NCBI RefSeq assembly: GCF_032118995.1
Contig: NC_092651.1
Span: 20,692,349-20,756,348 of the forward strand
Origin: Asterias amurensis
Taxonomy: Eukaryota; Echinodermata; Asteroidea; Forcipulatida; Asteriidae
Direction: 5' to 3'
Length of the DNA stretch: 64,000 nucleotides
Within the stretch, counting starts at the first letter, position 1. Each line of letters opens with the position of its first letter. The notes beneath the pieces are model-generated. The model did no database searches. It was not told where the DNA came from and was given only the letters and a program-made list of their open reading frames with translations. Below are positions 1 through 50,708 of this stretch, piece after piece. Made by a program: the position numbers and the translations under genes.

Positions 1-455
1 TCCGGGATACCAACCCCCGGAACCAACCACCAACACCCCAAGCCCGACTTCCACAAAAATGTTCTCTTTTGACTGTAAACTACATTAATAGAACCATGAG
101 GAATGAATGTTGACAACGGCATAATATAATAATGAACGACATGGGCCTCGTGGTCATATTTATTTTTTTGCCACTAATTGGCGGTGAATGATGCGCCAAA
201 AGGTTGGAAAAGACTGTTTCATAAGCTGTAATAGAACGAAACGAACAGTAGGTGCATGCATGGTCCAAACGATGAAGCTACACGCAAACTTGTTTGTATA
301 TAGCAAAACAATTTATCTAGCATTTGGAAAATATCTTTGTGAAATATTTTGCATAAAGTGCTCAGTTATAATAGTCAAAGCATGGTCAAATTAGTCACCA
401 TTAAAATAAAGGTCACTTTGAGCGATGGCGAGCAACATGAAAAAACTGTTGGTAT

Positions 456-777
456 TTAAAGGCAGTGGACACTGTTGGTAATTGTCAAAGACTAGCCTTC
501 ACAGTTGGTGTATCTCAACATTATGTATAAAATAACAAACCTGTGAAAATTTGAGCTCAATCGGTCATCAAAATTGAAAAATAATAACGAAAGAAAAAAC
601 ACCCTTGTCACACGAAGTTGTGTAAATTTACTTCTTTCTCGAAAACTATGGCATTTCAGAGAGAGCCGTTTCTCACAATGTTTTATACCATCAACCTCTC
701 CCCATTACACGTAATCAGTAATGGTTTTATGCTAATAGTTATTTTGAGTAACTACCAATAGTGCCCACTGCCTTTAA
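456..777. mobile_element. Family A foldback MITE (TTAA target), copy A1
   Basis: TTAA-AGGCAGTGGACAC at one end and GTGCCCACTGCCT-TTAA at the other. Most of the sequence is inverted-complementary about the centre. Confidence 0.85.
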
Positions 778-3700
778 TTCGAGACCATGATATGAACAGA
801 CCTACCACATTTATGTTTTAACTTTTTGCAAAGAAGTTGATAAATACCGGTAGAGAGTTGTGCATTGCTTGTTGTAGCATCACTACACACATATTTTAGA
901 ATCGTCGATCAACCATTGTTGCATTCAACTATTATATTTACAATCAACTCAATACAATCAACATTTGGCAATGCATGGCATGCTTTGGAGGAAGAAAAAA
1001 TTGTATGCAATGAGCATGAACAGAGTATTGGGAAAACAACGATTTACTTGAAGATGTTATGTAACATTACGCCTTTTGTATCATAATGCGCACCCAGAAA
1101 TGTTTCGAATTCCGCATGTTAAGCATGCCGTCTCACCCCTGCTCCTGCACAGTATATGACATTATCACATTAGACCAACATGTTCAAAGTAACACAGAAA
1201 ATAATGATCACTTACCGCCAGCCACAGCAATCTTTTCCAAATTTCTCAGCAGTGAAGCTGGTGATCGATGATATCAAATCCACCCTCGAAAATACTGGAG
1301 CAATGCCCAGGACACAAACCGTGAACTTCACGTGTTTCTCAGAAGCCCATAAATTCAACGAAATGTCAATTTTGTTAGTTTCCTCCCAAGCGATCTAAAA
1401 CGTCAGATCACTGCTCTCTGTTCAAATCTTTGCCATTCTTTCTCGGAGTCCGAAGTAGCAGAATAAAAAGTCAGCGTCAAGTGAGATGAGATATGAAACA
1501 TACTTCACAACGGCCTTGGTAATAACAACTGTCTTGCTGAACGCAATCACAGATGTGTCAAGTAGTACCACATCGTGAGTACCAGTCGCCCTCTCTTTCT
1601 CTCTCAGCTAGCTCCGGATGGGAACTTGCAATGCTTGCCTGGGCAATAGGGCTTAGGTATTCTACTCCATGCTAATACCTAGCATGACCCACATTCCACG
1701 CGTGGCTGCGCTGGCTAGTAGCCAACCATAACATCCGGTGGTACTGTGTTAGCAGTCGACTTTTTGGCGGTGATATTTCACCGATGTACGGCGGGGTCCT
1801 GGGCCCCTAAACAGTTGTTTCGTCATTTCGGCTCAATTCATCATTTATATTTCCGCGGCCGTTTCATATCAATTTTGTGCCATATGGCTTAACTGAGACG
1901 GTTCAATCACCTTTGGTGAAACCTATGGAGTATATTGCATTAATGTTGTGCGAGGTATTCTACCTCCTTGGTTGTTGCTTTATGGTTAACATGGCTTGAG
2001 AAGAAAGGGGTAGGCGGGGCTATGACGCACCAAGAAACATATCTTTGGAGGGGGTTATAATGAATTCTGCCTTCAGCGGGTGTAGGGGTTGGGGCTTGAA
2101 TATAGGGTTGGGCTTGTGTCAAACATAAAATCGGAACAGAAGGTTTTTAAAGAATACAAAATTAAGTAGGGGCCTACATTTTAACCAAACTTGCAGGCCG
2201 TTGGGTGGAGCTAACTTGAGACCCAAAGCCTCTCCTTGGACGTGACTCTGGTAGGCAGCTAGGACTTGGAGCAAACCATAAAGGAAGGAAGCGAGCAAAC
2301 GGAGCTCTCTAGCTATTTTGAGGCCGAATCTTTGGTTTGTAGTTTGGAGTCCCAGTGAGCGAGTAGGGTGGGTGGTGAACTGTGTTTCCCGTTGTAATCT
2401 AACTAGGGGTGTCAGGGAACTATACTTAATTGTTTCCCTGTTGCAACAATTTCGAAGCAAATGTCAGTTTACGTCACATAATTAAGGTGCAGAGAAAACT
2501 CTTTAGTCCCACAAAATCTAACAAATGATTATTCGATAACCTTTGATTTATGAAAACGATTGATATAGACCTACATTTATAAATACACAAACAAGACAGT
2601 TCGTGCCGTAATTGTCCGCGAGCTCCATTAGGTTTCATATCACTTGTAAGCTCTATTGTAGATTTTGTCACCACTTACAATAATCACGAAAGAATACGCA
2701 AAACCAGACCATAAATCACAATCCAATTCAAGATATCCCCACATAAATCCAAAATTGCTAAAAGATTTCAGCTTTCCTTTGAAACACCCGCAGAAAGCCT
2801 CTTTATGTAAGACCCTGACAGCGACACCCATTACCTTTTTGTTTGCTCGCAGAAAACATTATATAAATCTTTTCCGCTGCCCCAGGCTTTTGAAAATAAC
2901 CCATATCCTCGTTCCGCTATTCTCTCACTGTGTGGGTTTCCGCGAGTTATCAATGAAGCTGCAAGCCCTGGGGTTATAATACTGCAAGATTATTTTTGAA
3001 GGACAAAGTAATATTCATAACCAAAAAGTCCCCTTTTCTTTCCCCTTTTTCTTTACAGGCACTATTACAACTATGAAAAGCCATTGAACTGGTTCACATT
3101 ATTATGCCAGTGGAATTATAGAAATTTATATGAAAACTGATGTTGTATGTAAAAGGCGCCTCAGTGGCCTGTACGTGACCAAATTCTTCAAAAGAAAAAA
3201 AACTATGTGTTTTTTCTATTCTGTTACATGTGTAAAACAACAAGCCCGAATGTTTTTCTTTCCATTCAATATTTCATTTTTTAATACTTGGAGAGGCAAT
3301 TCCGAAGGGGGAATCAATATCATTTGAAAAGCACTTTCATCAAACCGTGGGATGAAGGTTTTAAGAGCAGGAAATTGCAGACTCCAAATAAAATATCTTT
3401 TTTTTTTTGCTTTTTAAAATATTGTTTGGAAAGACCGTCTATACACGATATGACTTCATGCATTAAAATCAGATCGACGGGTCACCGGTAAAGCGATAAT
3501 GCTGAAAGTAGATTAAATTCATTCCAAGCCTTTTTTAAGAATGTATAAAACCAACCAGTGAAAGTTTCATAACTAGAGTAATATTTTAGAAAGAAACATG
3601 GAGCTAAAGGCTAAAAAGGATGAAACTAACCAGTGAAACAAAGTTTCATAAAATTTATATTGTGATTTAGTTTTACTGGAATAAATTATACGTCTGTAGT

Positions 3701-3927
3701 GGATTTGTTAACCATATCCTGCGAGCCGAATGCGGCAACCAAAATAAGCGATACGTGATGGGGCAGATGAACTGGGGTGTAGAACCCCCCCCCCCCCCCC
3801 GCATAGGACCCTTTGCTCCTCACCCCTCCCGATGAAAAAAAAAAATAATAATAAAACAGCCTCCAAATTATGCCTCGTCCTCGCTTGTTACTCCTCTAAA
3901 ATCCCTTTCAACGAAAATAATGTCTGA
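778..3927. other. No gene seen
   Basis: Small frames only. AT-rich except a slightly GC-richer stretch 1540-1830. Short T and A runs; a C run of about 17 bases near 3785-3801. Confidence 0.6.
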
Positions 3928-4438
3928 TTAAAGGCACTGGACACGTTTGATAAATACTCAAAATTCCATAGCATAAAAACTTACTTAGATAGATAGAATT
4001 CAATGTTGCAAATAGTGTATAATACAGAGAAATGTGATCAAAATTAATGTAAATATAAAAGCGATTAAAAGGTGAAACTTTAAAGACACTGACACTTTTG
4101 GTAATTGTCAAAGAATTGGTAACGAGCAGCGGAAAGCTGCCGATAGTATAAAACATTGTGAGAAACGACTTCATCTAAAGTAACATAGTTTGAGAAAAGA
4201 GGTAAAGTTCTCACTCAAATTTGAATATTCATGCCTGAAGCGTTTCCAGGCAACTGAAAGCACACACAATGTGCAACAAGATGTTTTTTCTTTCACTATT
4301 TTTTTTTCTTCATTTTGGACGACCACTTGAGCTCAAATGTTCACAGATTTGTTATTTCATGCATGTTTTATATATTAAGGAATCACCAAGTGAGAACATT
4401 GGTCTTTGACAATTACTAATTGTGTCCAGTGCCTTTAA
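3928..4438. mobile_element. Family A-related foldback, compound copy A2
   Basis: Starts TTAA-AGGCACTGGACACGTTTG and ends TGTGTCCAGTGCCT-TTAA. A second, internal element start (TTTAAAGACACTGACAC) sits near 4078, so this is probably two nested copies. Its right TTAA is also the left TTAA of the next element. Confidence 0.75.
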
Positions 4439-4861
4439 AGGATTCGGGTACTTTTTTCAAAATGTCCACAGATTTACATCAAACTTACAGGGTTTGAAGA
4501 TAATGATAGTGGAAAGCTTCCCTTTAAATATTACTAACTAAGGTTGTGTAGTTTTTGAGAAATGAGTAAAACAAGTCACAAAATAGTTTTGGTCTCATGA
4601 GACCAAAATTATTTTAGCATGTAAAATCCCCTTAACCAGTTATGATATTATACCAAAACCATAGCATAACTGGTTAATACGTTTTTACATGCTAAAACTG
4701 AGACGGAAATTATTACTTTTACTCATTTCTCAAAAACAGCACCTCAGCAAGTAAAATTTCAAGAGAAGCTTTCTACTATCATTATCTTCAAATTATGTAA
4801 GTTTAATGTATATCTGTGGACATTGTGTTTTTTGTTAGGAAAAAGTACATATACCCTTTAA
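4435..4861. mobile_element. Family C foldback MITE, copy C1
   Basis: TTAA-AGGATTCGGGTACTTTTT to TATACCC-TTTAA. The interior is palindromic (GGTCTCATGAGACC at the centre) with AGCTTCCCTTTAAATATTAC arms. Confidence 0.85.
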
Positions 4862-7817
4862 GCTAAAACAAAAGGTGGAAATTAACATGTATTTAAAACT
4901 TTGCGGTAAAAGTAGGGCAGGTCATTCTCTGGCCAAGGGACCCACCACCATCATCAGAAACCCTTTCCTTAATCTGTCTATCAAAGATCCATGACAAACA
5001 GTTGCGTCTCCTCACTTCACACCGGATCTCAAGTTGACCTCTAGGTTAGAGGTCACCGTCCGGTCACCCCTCTTTGTCCGCCGGTCATCACTGAGTGATA
5101 CATGGCCGTAGTCCTGGTGTGTATGGTATACCTGAAGGTATTTTGGTCATCTCATCAACAAACCATTTTGTCCCAGCATTTCCGATTTACAAACAACTTC
5201 AAGTGGTGCGTCGTCAATCTTCGTTGCAGCGTCGACTCCCCATATCGGAACCCTTTCGACCTCTTAGTCTTGGCTCAAGGCGTTGTCATTCTTACTTTGC
5301 ATTCCAATATATTAGATTGCTTCATGGAGGAAGAAAATCTATTTTTTTCTCAATGCGGTTGCTCTAATGGTAAATCTTTAATTAAAAGGATGACCTACTT
5401 TGAATTTACTTTCTTTTTTTCAAATGGCCGTTGACGTTCTGCGAAGTTGTGTGACGTCAAATGTTCTTGGGGACGGGTACGAGGTTGCAAAATCACACCG
5501 TGCCCATGATTGGAAAGCCACCACACCGGAGGGCTTTTTCATACTGTACTTTATAAAACTACAGGGACGCATGGATGGAGGCAGCCAATATTGTACTGCA
5601 TGCAACAACAACAAAACTTTCTTATAGAATTAAAACCATTAAAAAAACTTTGTCTCGCGATCTCCACACATTTTGTTTCTTGCCGGGAGCTAAAGACTTG
5701 TTGCCCGAAAAGTCTATAAAAATGAGCCTTGTTAGAGACCTACTTTGTATGCCTACTTTGATAGACAACGTCAATTATTTAAGACTAGTGTGTATTGTTT
5801 AGGAATCAGTCCAGGCCAGGTCTTGGAAGCATCATGTCAGTAGACATTTGACGGCTGTTTGATGTTTACTTCCGTGCTTAAATCAATCAACTTGACTCTC
5901 TAACGGGAATGCCACGTTCCCTTGACTTTCAACCTTTTTTTCTGAGTTATTATTAATAGGCTGTTAAAACACACAACAAAAATAAACTCATTGTACAAAC
6001 GTCAAAGACAGTCTAATTTGTAACCAGTCTCAGTAAACCAGGCTCACAGCCTTACGTTCAAAGTTTTCGCGATGTCAGTGTGCAGCCATATTGTATTTTT
6101 CTTTGGTATGCCTGCCTGTGTTTCTCTATGGGCGCGCCTTTTCGAAACTGAAGGCCAATGCTTATAAAGGCTTCAACTCTTCGGCCTCTGTCCGCCTCTG
6201 TTTGAAGCCCCGTATCAAAATCGCATGTTTTCAAAAATACTAAAGCCTAAATTTTCTTCCGTGCGCATATTGATCAAGCCAGAGCAGGAGTGAAACATGG
6301 TTTCGAAAAGGCTTTTGTTGAATTTGGTGTTCGTGTCTACACATCCCGAGAAATATCCCTGCATGACTTTGACATCATCCTCACGACGTTGTGTCCGATG
6401 ATCATTCATAGAGCAAGGACGGTCTGGTTTCTGCCTGATTTCTAAACAGCATTGCATGTCTGAAATACGAATTCGATGTTATGGTAAGGCTTCAACTTGA
6501 TCTTAAGTGTACGTCAAAATTAACTGCTAAGCAAAGTGTGGTGTCACAACATTACCGGCGCTCTTTCAAACACACATTGATGTAGTGGTAAAATCCCTGT
6601 AAAAAAAATCCAGTGCTTCGGTCTCAAGGTTAGTGACCGATGGCCAAAATATGTTCCCAAAGATGTAAAAAAGTGATTGCCAAACCGATGTGTGAATGGA
6701 GGAGGGAAACATAGGCCTATGGATCTTGACTGAGTTTGGTAGAGAAAAGATGTCACCAAAAAAAGCTTTTGTATTGTTTTTATGGATAAACAACGTAAGA
6801 GTCCCTTTTCGTAGGTATGAGAGGACATTGGCTTCATAAAGACACTGACAACCCCCTCCCGTCTTCAGCAGCACACGCCAAAGCGGGGTTCCTTGCTGGG
6901 CAACTTAGTAGTTTCGACCACCCATACGTCCATGTTGGTTCAAGGATCTTGGTTTATGATCTGTACTCTGTTATGGTTTATGGCTACCTACTAAAACATG
7001 CCGCTGGTATTTACATGGATCCTCAAAGTACGCGGCATGTAGTCCGGTCCGTGGACTTGCAGGTCTAAGTGCCACACACATTGACAACAAAAATACTAGA
7101 TTTCCCTGTAAATCGAAGGAGTCTTATTGCGAAAGTGGTTTTTGGTTTTGGTTTGTGGTGCTGCGGCCTCCCCTTCACATCTCTCGGTCATAGATTCGAA
7201 CATTTTGCTTCCATATTCGATTTTCATGAAGGCTGTAATTGTTTTCTGTTGAGAAAACCCGAACACCCGGTACAAATGGGCATGGCCAATGAAACCACTG
7301 GAGGGAAATATATTTCTATATCCACTATAGTGAAAGACACACAGTTAACAAATATCCCTATAATTGCTTCAAAAATAGGTAATGGCCTGACGTTTCAACC
7401 CTCGGATACCAGAGTCTTTCTCGAAGACTAAATGAACCTATAATTATTTCTTTACCTTATGGTGAAAACATGAATACATTAACAAGGAATGGCTGATAGA
7501 GGGCACATTTTCCCAGAGTGAACAATTATCCAGACGTATCGTGTACATAATTCACCTCAAAAGGACAGCTCTAGCCCTATCCTTATGCCTGGGTGAGCAC
7601 GATCAATTTATTGCGAAATTTCCCACCATTTGGCCTGAGGGCTCCACGCAATCTAGATTTTATATTGGGCAATATTGTCTTTTGACAGAGCATTGTTCTG
7701 AATTGAGTCACCAGAAGGTGAACATGCAAGTCATCTACCCCTATGAACTGAACCAGAAATGGGGCTAAACCGAACCCAAATCCCCAACTTGCAAAAATAA
7801 CGGGACATGTGTTAACT
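4862..7817. other. No gene seen
   Basis: Several overlapping frames of 75-120 codons with no recognisable domain and no splice logic. A hammerhead-like motif sits near 7388-7432 on the minus strand. Confidence 0.6.
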
Positions 7818-8181
7818 ATAAAGTTGAACACTATTGGTAATTACTCAAAATACTTGTTAGCATAAAAACCTACCTGGTAACGAGCAATGGAGAGTTGCGG
7901 ATAGCATAAAATATTGTGCGAAACGGCTCCCTCTGCTCTGAAGTAACATAGTTTTTTTTAGAAAGAGGTAAATTTTCACTCAAATAATGGACTTCAGGCC
8001 TGAAGCCATTTGCATCTGAAAACACACACAATGTGCAACAAGGGTGTTTTTTCTGTCATTATTCTCTAGCATTTTCGAAAACCAAATGAGCCCAAAGTTT
8101 CACAGGTTTGTGATTTTATGCATATATACCAGGTGAGAATATTGGTCTTTGACAATTACCAAACGTGTCCAATGCCTTTAA
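7818..8181. mobile_element. Family A foldback MITE, copy A3
   Basis: Left end GAACACTATTGGTAATTAC without a clear TTAA; right end GTGTCCAATGCCT-TTAA. The interior has the usual family features. Confidence 0.75.
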
Positions 8182-9227
8182 GGCACACATTTTTAAACTT
8201 TTGTTTTCTCCCTTACTGTCTTCTTGACAACAAAGTTGTTCCAAGATTCACACTTTGTGACAGCATTCCATTCCCATCCAACATCAATCTTTTGACAAAC
8301 CCAGGCCATGTTTTTACAGTTGAGCGTCAAGATCCACCGCAAAAGTACACCTAACCCCTCTAAACCAAACTTTGTTTCCTCAAAACCAAACCCCTCTGGG
8401 ATTATATGAAGAGAAAGACCGAGGAACGACAAAAAACCTTCTCAACGCGAAACTACTAGAAATCGCACCTGGCAGCTACCCAAAAAAATCAGGGGCGAGT
8501 GAAGAGCTCGCGCCGGTGGGTTCCTGACACGGGGGATATCACAAATACAGTTGCGTTATATCTGCCTCAGCGACTCCACCGGGACTTTCCACAAGCCGTG
8601 TTTTTCCCGCGCGAACAAAAGTTCCGAGTTTCGTCGGTGCACGTGTGTGGTTCCCAATAACCACACACACATTGATCCCATGTACACCCACCCAGTCAGG
8701 GCATACTCAACAGGTCCAAACGAAGAAAACAAAATAAATAACCCAGTGAAAGGACTTCTGGTGGTGGAAAGAAAGAGAATGAGGAAAAAAAACGTGACCA
8801 CTAATAAATATATGTTTTTTCTTCTTTCTACCAATAGACTAAACATCCGGAACTTCTATTGTGTCACAGTGAATGTCATTGTTTGGTGTATGCGTTTCAA
8901 TTCTTCGCAGGTCCCCGGTATGACACGGGTATTTTCCCAATCTATTTGAACACAGCTTCCCCGCCTCGGCTCGGTTGGCTGGCAGGGGTTGGGAAAGTTG
9001 GCCTTTATATTTATTTTGGGTTACGTGCACTGTTCGGTAAAGTGCACGAAGCACTGGTTGATCTAGAAAACTTTCTTTTCATGTTTCGCCCGGTAGAAGT
9101 TCTAAGCTTTTACACAAAGTTATCCCATATCCACTCTATTATTTGTGATGTATTATACTTTTTAGGTTTACAATATTGTTTTGTATGGCAACAACATATG
9201 ATTCCGCTTCTCTTAGTCTTAGTCAAT
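8182..9227. other. No gene seen
   Basis: A 132-codon frame at 8551-8949 has no recognisable features and is contradicted by equally long frames on the other strand. Confidence 0.55.
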
Positions 9228-9465
9228 GGAGTTGCGAGATAATAATGAAAGAAAAAAACACCTTGTCACACAAGTTGTGTTCTAAATCTGGGGTCTCGAA
9301 ATCAAATTCGTGGAAAATTACTTCTTTCTCGAAAACTACGTTACTTCAGAGGGAGCCATTTCTCAGTGTATTATACTACCAACAACTCCCCATTACGCGT
9401 TACCAAGTAAGGTTTTATGCTAATAATTATTTTGAGTAATTACCAATAGTGTCCACTGCCTTTAA
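9228..9465. mobile_element. Family A MITE, truncated copy A4
   Basis: Begins inside the element at GTTGCGAGATAATAATG and ends GTGTCCACTGCC-TTTAA. Confidence 0.75.
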
Positions 9466-9779
9466 TTATTTGTGAGTTTACAATAGTGTTTTGTATAGCT
9501 GCAATATACGATTCCGTTTCTAGTCCATGGATTTGGGTGGGTGGGGGTACTGTGCATGCTCTCTCACTAAACTAAACTAATAATAAGATACCAATAGTTA
9601 CAACTTAATAACTAGCCTGTTCCTTTTCCTGCAGATAGAGGCATACACAGACGCCCCAAAATGTCTCGTGATTTTTCTCACCACCACAGGCGAGAGCCAC
9701 CGTCCTGATAAAAAAGGTATGAAACTGGGACTCAGATCTTAGGATGATTAAACTAGCCCCTTTTTGGTAGTCGAAATTC

Positions 9780-10016
9780 AAAGGAGCGTTTGGGAGCAGT
9801 ATCCCCAGTGCTAAATAAGTAGGCCATAGATCAAAGAGCAGGATTTCTGTATATATCTGACAAAAATACATATTTTTTGTTCATACAAGGTGTTTGTCTT
9901 CAGATCAAAGTTGGGAACACATCCCCAGTGCTAGAGAATTAGGCTCTAGATCAAAGAGCAGGATTTCTTTACATCTGAAAAAATTTACAGCATTTTTTTG
10001 TTCATATAAGGTAGAA
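9780..10016. repeat. Imperfect tandem duplication, period near 119 bp
   Basis: Both units carry TCCCCAGTGCTA, TAGATCAAAGAGCAGGATTT and TTTTTTGTTCATA. Confidence 0.8.
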
Positions 10017-10227
10017 AAAGTATGTATTCTTCATACCAAAGTAAGAATGTTCTCGTCCCAGCACAACCTCGTCTATAAAAAAAACAACAGGAATGACATC
10101 TCAAATTAAAAATTTAAGCTTTTCATTTTCTGAACGAACGGAAACAAGTTCACTTCTTTCTTCGTCTCACTAAACCATACGAAGTTTGTAGTACAAATTT
10201 GACAAAAACAAACCGAAGTCTGAACCT

Positions 10228-10635
10228 TTAAAGCCAGTGTACACTATTGGTAAATGTCAAAGACCAGTCTTCTCACTTGGTGTGCCTCAACATATGCATA
10301 AAATAACAAACCTGTGAAAATTTGAGCTCGATTGGTCATCGGAGTTGCGAGATAACTATGAAAGAAAAAACACCATTGTCATACGAAGTTGTTTGCATTT
10401 AGATGGTTGATTTCGAGACCTCAAATTCTAAACTTGAGGTCTCGAAATCAAATTCGTGGAAAGTTACTTTCTCGAAAACTATGGCACTTCAGAGGGAGCC
10501 GTTTCTCACAATGTTTTATACTATCAACCTCTCCCCATTACTCGCTACCAAGTATAAGGTTTTATGCTAATAATTATTTTGAGTAATAGCCAATAGTGTC
10601 CACTGCCTTTAAGCCAATAGTGTCCACTGCCTTTA
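10228..10635. mobile_element. Family A MITE, copy A5 with a duplicated terminus
   Basis: TTAA flanks. The last 24 bp, CCAATAGTGTCCACTGCC plus TTTAA, occur twice in tandem (to 10612 and to 10635). Confidence 0.85.
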
Positions 10636-10983
10636 AGCTACAAGTGTCTTCAATGAAATCAACTTGTACAATTCTGAGAAAAGTGAGACATGATAGACAC
10701 ACTTGCAATCGACCATAAATTAATGCAATTTCAGCGCTGGTGCAATTTTTTTTTGCCTAGTGGGTTTTGTGATCTGGCGCTCTGAGCACTCTAGTGTACG
10801 AACACGACAAAAGAGGGCGCTGTAACTCAATAAAGGCAGGTTGGTTCTGTGGAGCAAAATAGGAACATGTTTTATTGAGTACATTGGCCGACCTTTTATG
10901 GTGTATGCTTAAATAGACTCTTCGGGCTATTAAAATCACAATATATTTTCTGATTTTGCAAGGGCAAATAATCATAAATCATA

Positions 10984-11367
10984 TTAAAGACAGTAGAAAC
11001 TATTGGTAATTGTCAAAGACCAGTCTTCTCACTTAGTGTATCTCAACATATGCATAAAATAACAAACCTGTGAAAATTTGAGCTCAACTGGTCGTCGAAG
11101 TTGCGAGATAATAATGAAGAAAAAAAACCTTGTCACACGAAGTTGTGTGCTTTCAGATGCAAGTTGATTTCGAGACCTCATCTAATTCTGAGGTCTCAAA
11201 ATCAAATTCGTAGAATATTACTCCTTTCTCGAAAACTATGTTACTTCAGAGGGAGCCGTTTCTCACAATGTTTTACACTATCAACCTCTCCCCATTACTT
11301 GTTACCAAGTAAGGTTTTATTCTAATAAATATTTTGAGTAATTACCAATAGTGTCTACTGCCTTTAA
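10984..11367. mobile_element. Family A MITE, copy A6
   Basis: TTAA-AGACAGTAGAAACTATTG to GTGTCTACTGCC-TTTAA, with a central GAGACCTC/GAGGTCTC hairpin. Confidence 0.85.
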
Positions 11368-11374
11368 AGTAGGA

Positions 11375-11932
11375 ATAATAATAATAATAATAACTTTCGA
11401 TTTATATAGCGCCTAATAATTAACACTTAATTCTCTAAGCGCTTTACAAAGAAGTACACTATAAATCAACAACAACATAAATATATATATATAACAAATA
11501 ATACCACTACAAGCATACCGATACAACAATACAAGAACGTAAACTATTGTAAGAAAAGGTGCGTCTTTAAGGCACTCTTGAAATCACCAAGGGAAGATGT
11601 TTTCCTGATCGTCAAGGGCAGAGAATTCCACAGAGTTGGAGCCGAAGCCACAAAGGAACGGTCTCCATAGATATGCATATTAACAGGGTGTACTGCAAGG
11701 AGGTGTTGTGACGATGATCGAAGTGTACGAACTGGATTATGCTTATGAATTAGATCTGACATATAAGATGGAGCAAGATTATTCTGGGCTTTAAAACACA
11801 TCATAAGAATCTTAAAAACAACACGTTTTTCTACGGGCAACCAATGAAGTTTCTTTAGAAGAGGAGTGATGGAATCTCTTGAATGAGCACCCACTATTAA
11901 CCTTGCTGCTGTGTTTTGAATAATACCATGTC
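11375..11932 (-). mobile_element. LINE 3' end with reverse-transcriptase C-terminal remnant
   Basis: Minus-strand reading frame 11894-11544 encodes LLKKLHWLPVEKRVVFKILM, APSYMSDLI, YGDRSFVASAPTLWNSLPLT and FKSALKTHLF, typical of the end of CR1/L2-like reverse transcriptase ORFs. It is followed by GTAAAGCGCTTAGAGAATTA, GGCGCTATATAAATCGAAAG and an ATT-repeat tail. 5'-truncated. Confidence 0.88.
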
Positions 11933-12589
11933 TGTAAGTGGTTTAGTTGCATCATCAATGCTTTATCGCATTCAATTGAAAAAAGTTTGCAAGGAGAGGG
12001 CCTAAGACTGTATACATTTTAAAACCACTATTAAAAATGTGACTTTTAATACTTTTTGTTAGTAATGTTGAATTTAAAACATGAACTATAATAAGTACTT
12101 CTGAAACAATTGAGAAAGAATGTGTAACAAATTAAATTGGGTTGTAATTTTGATTTAGTTTTCATTGTACGAACAAAGTGATTTGTTAAGAAACTAATGA
12201 AGAATTTCTGTACACATCCGAACTTCCGGAAATAGTTGGAAAATTGTTCCCCTTATACATTGAAATGATGTACTTTCAACCTTTTCGAACCCCTGGAGTT
12301 TAAGATTACCAGGAGCTTCTGAGAACAACATCACAAGTGTGAAGAAGTAGATCAAACAGTATGAATTTTTTTAATCTGGAGAACATACAGTATTTTTGTT
12401 TACCAGGGACACTTTAAAATTCAGATAAAAGTCTAAAATTTCTCCACCCCTGATCCAAGTGAACATTTCCAATTAAAGAACCATGATTTTTGTAAGTATG
12501 AATATTAAGAAGCAGTTCCACAAAAGTTGCAAAATATTGAATGAATTATTTGCTCTATTTGAGCAAAACATTGTGAGAAACATACTGCT

Positions 12590-12595
12590 TTTATT
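12590..12595 (-). promoter_or_regulatory. Possible AFG2A polyadenylation signal
   Basis: This is the first AATAAA on the minus strand downstream of the stop that I noticed, about 330 nt away. There is no other support. Confidence 0.3.
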
Positions 12596-12922
12596 GGTTT
12601 AACAGGTAGATTTTCAAAAGTCTGAATTCAGATTAAAGTCAGAACTTTCTCATCTCTGTTTGTTTTGTCTTTGCTTAGTATGAAGAAGAGACACAAAGTT
12701 GCAAACTATTGAATGAATTATTTGCTCTTGATGAGAAAACAAATGATTGATTCTGTTTTTTCTTGTTCACTCTTACGTACATACTCCTCGTACATTTGTA
12801 AAAGCTGATGAAAAGTACGTGGCTAAACGTATGAATATTATGAAGCAAATCCACAAAAGTTTAAAACTATTGAATTAATGATTTGCTCTCGATAAGCAAA
12901 ATATGACTGACTTGTTTTCTCT

Positions 12923-31617
<18,695 letters not shown>

Positions 31618-31986
31618 TTTATTTGTATCTATTTATATTTTGAGGAAACATGTGAAAAATAGCGCAACTTTCAGAGTGCCATTTCTTAAACATTTTCCAA
31701 TTGCTTACAGTTATGGTAATTACCCAGACTCACAATACCTATTTTGATATGCAATATAAATTTTAACATAGAGAACCAGACTACATCATCGCACGTGTTT
31801 GTTTTGTTTTTTAACACTTGAGGGCTCACTTCCAAAACATCGGGCATCCCAAGAAGGTCACTCGGGTAGGGGTCAATGATGATGTAAACCTCCTCTGGAA
31901 AAAGGGGAAATTACCATCCGTGGCAATGCCAGTTATTTTGGTATAACGTTATACTCAGACTAGAGAGAGCGATCACAGCGTTGGCA
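31618..31986. promoter_or_regulatory. Head-to-head spacer of AFG2A and N4BP2, probable bidirectional promoter
   Basis: Only 369 bp separate the two divergent ATGs. The spacer holds both 5' UTRs and presumably a shared promoter. It includes GCACGTG (E-box type) near 31792 and no well-placed TATA box. The N4BP2-side 100 bp is less AT-rich than the rest. Confidence 0.6.

Positions 31987-50708
<18,722 letters not shown>

Noticed and set aside
7069..7431. 120-codon plus-strand frame
   Set aside because: Composition is not protein-like and its end lies in a repeat-type motif (GACGTTTCAACCCTCGG).
8551..8949. 132-codon plus-strand frame
   Set aside because: No recognisable domain, overlapped by comparable frames on the minus strand, and no splice or promoter context.
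31630..31642. TATAAATA-like box for AFG2A
   Set aside because: Only about 20 nt from the start codon, so transcription from it would begin at or after the ATG.
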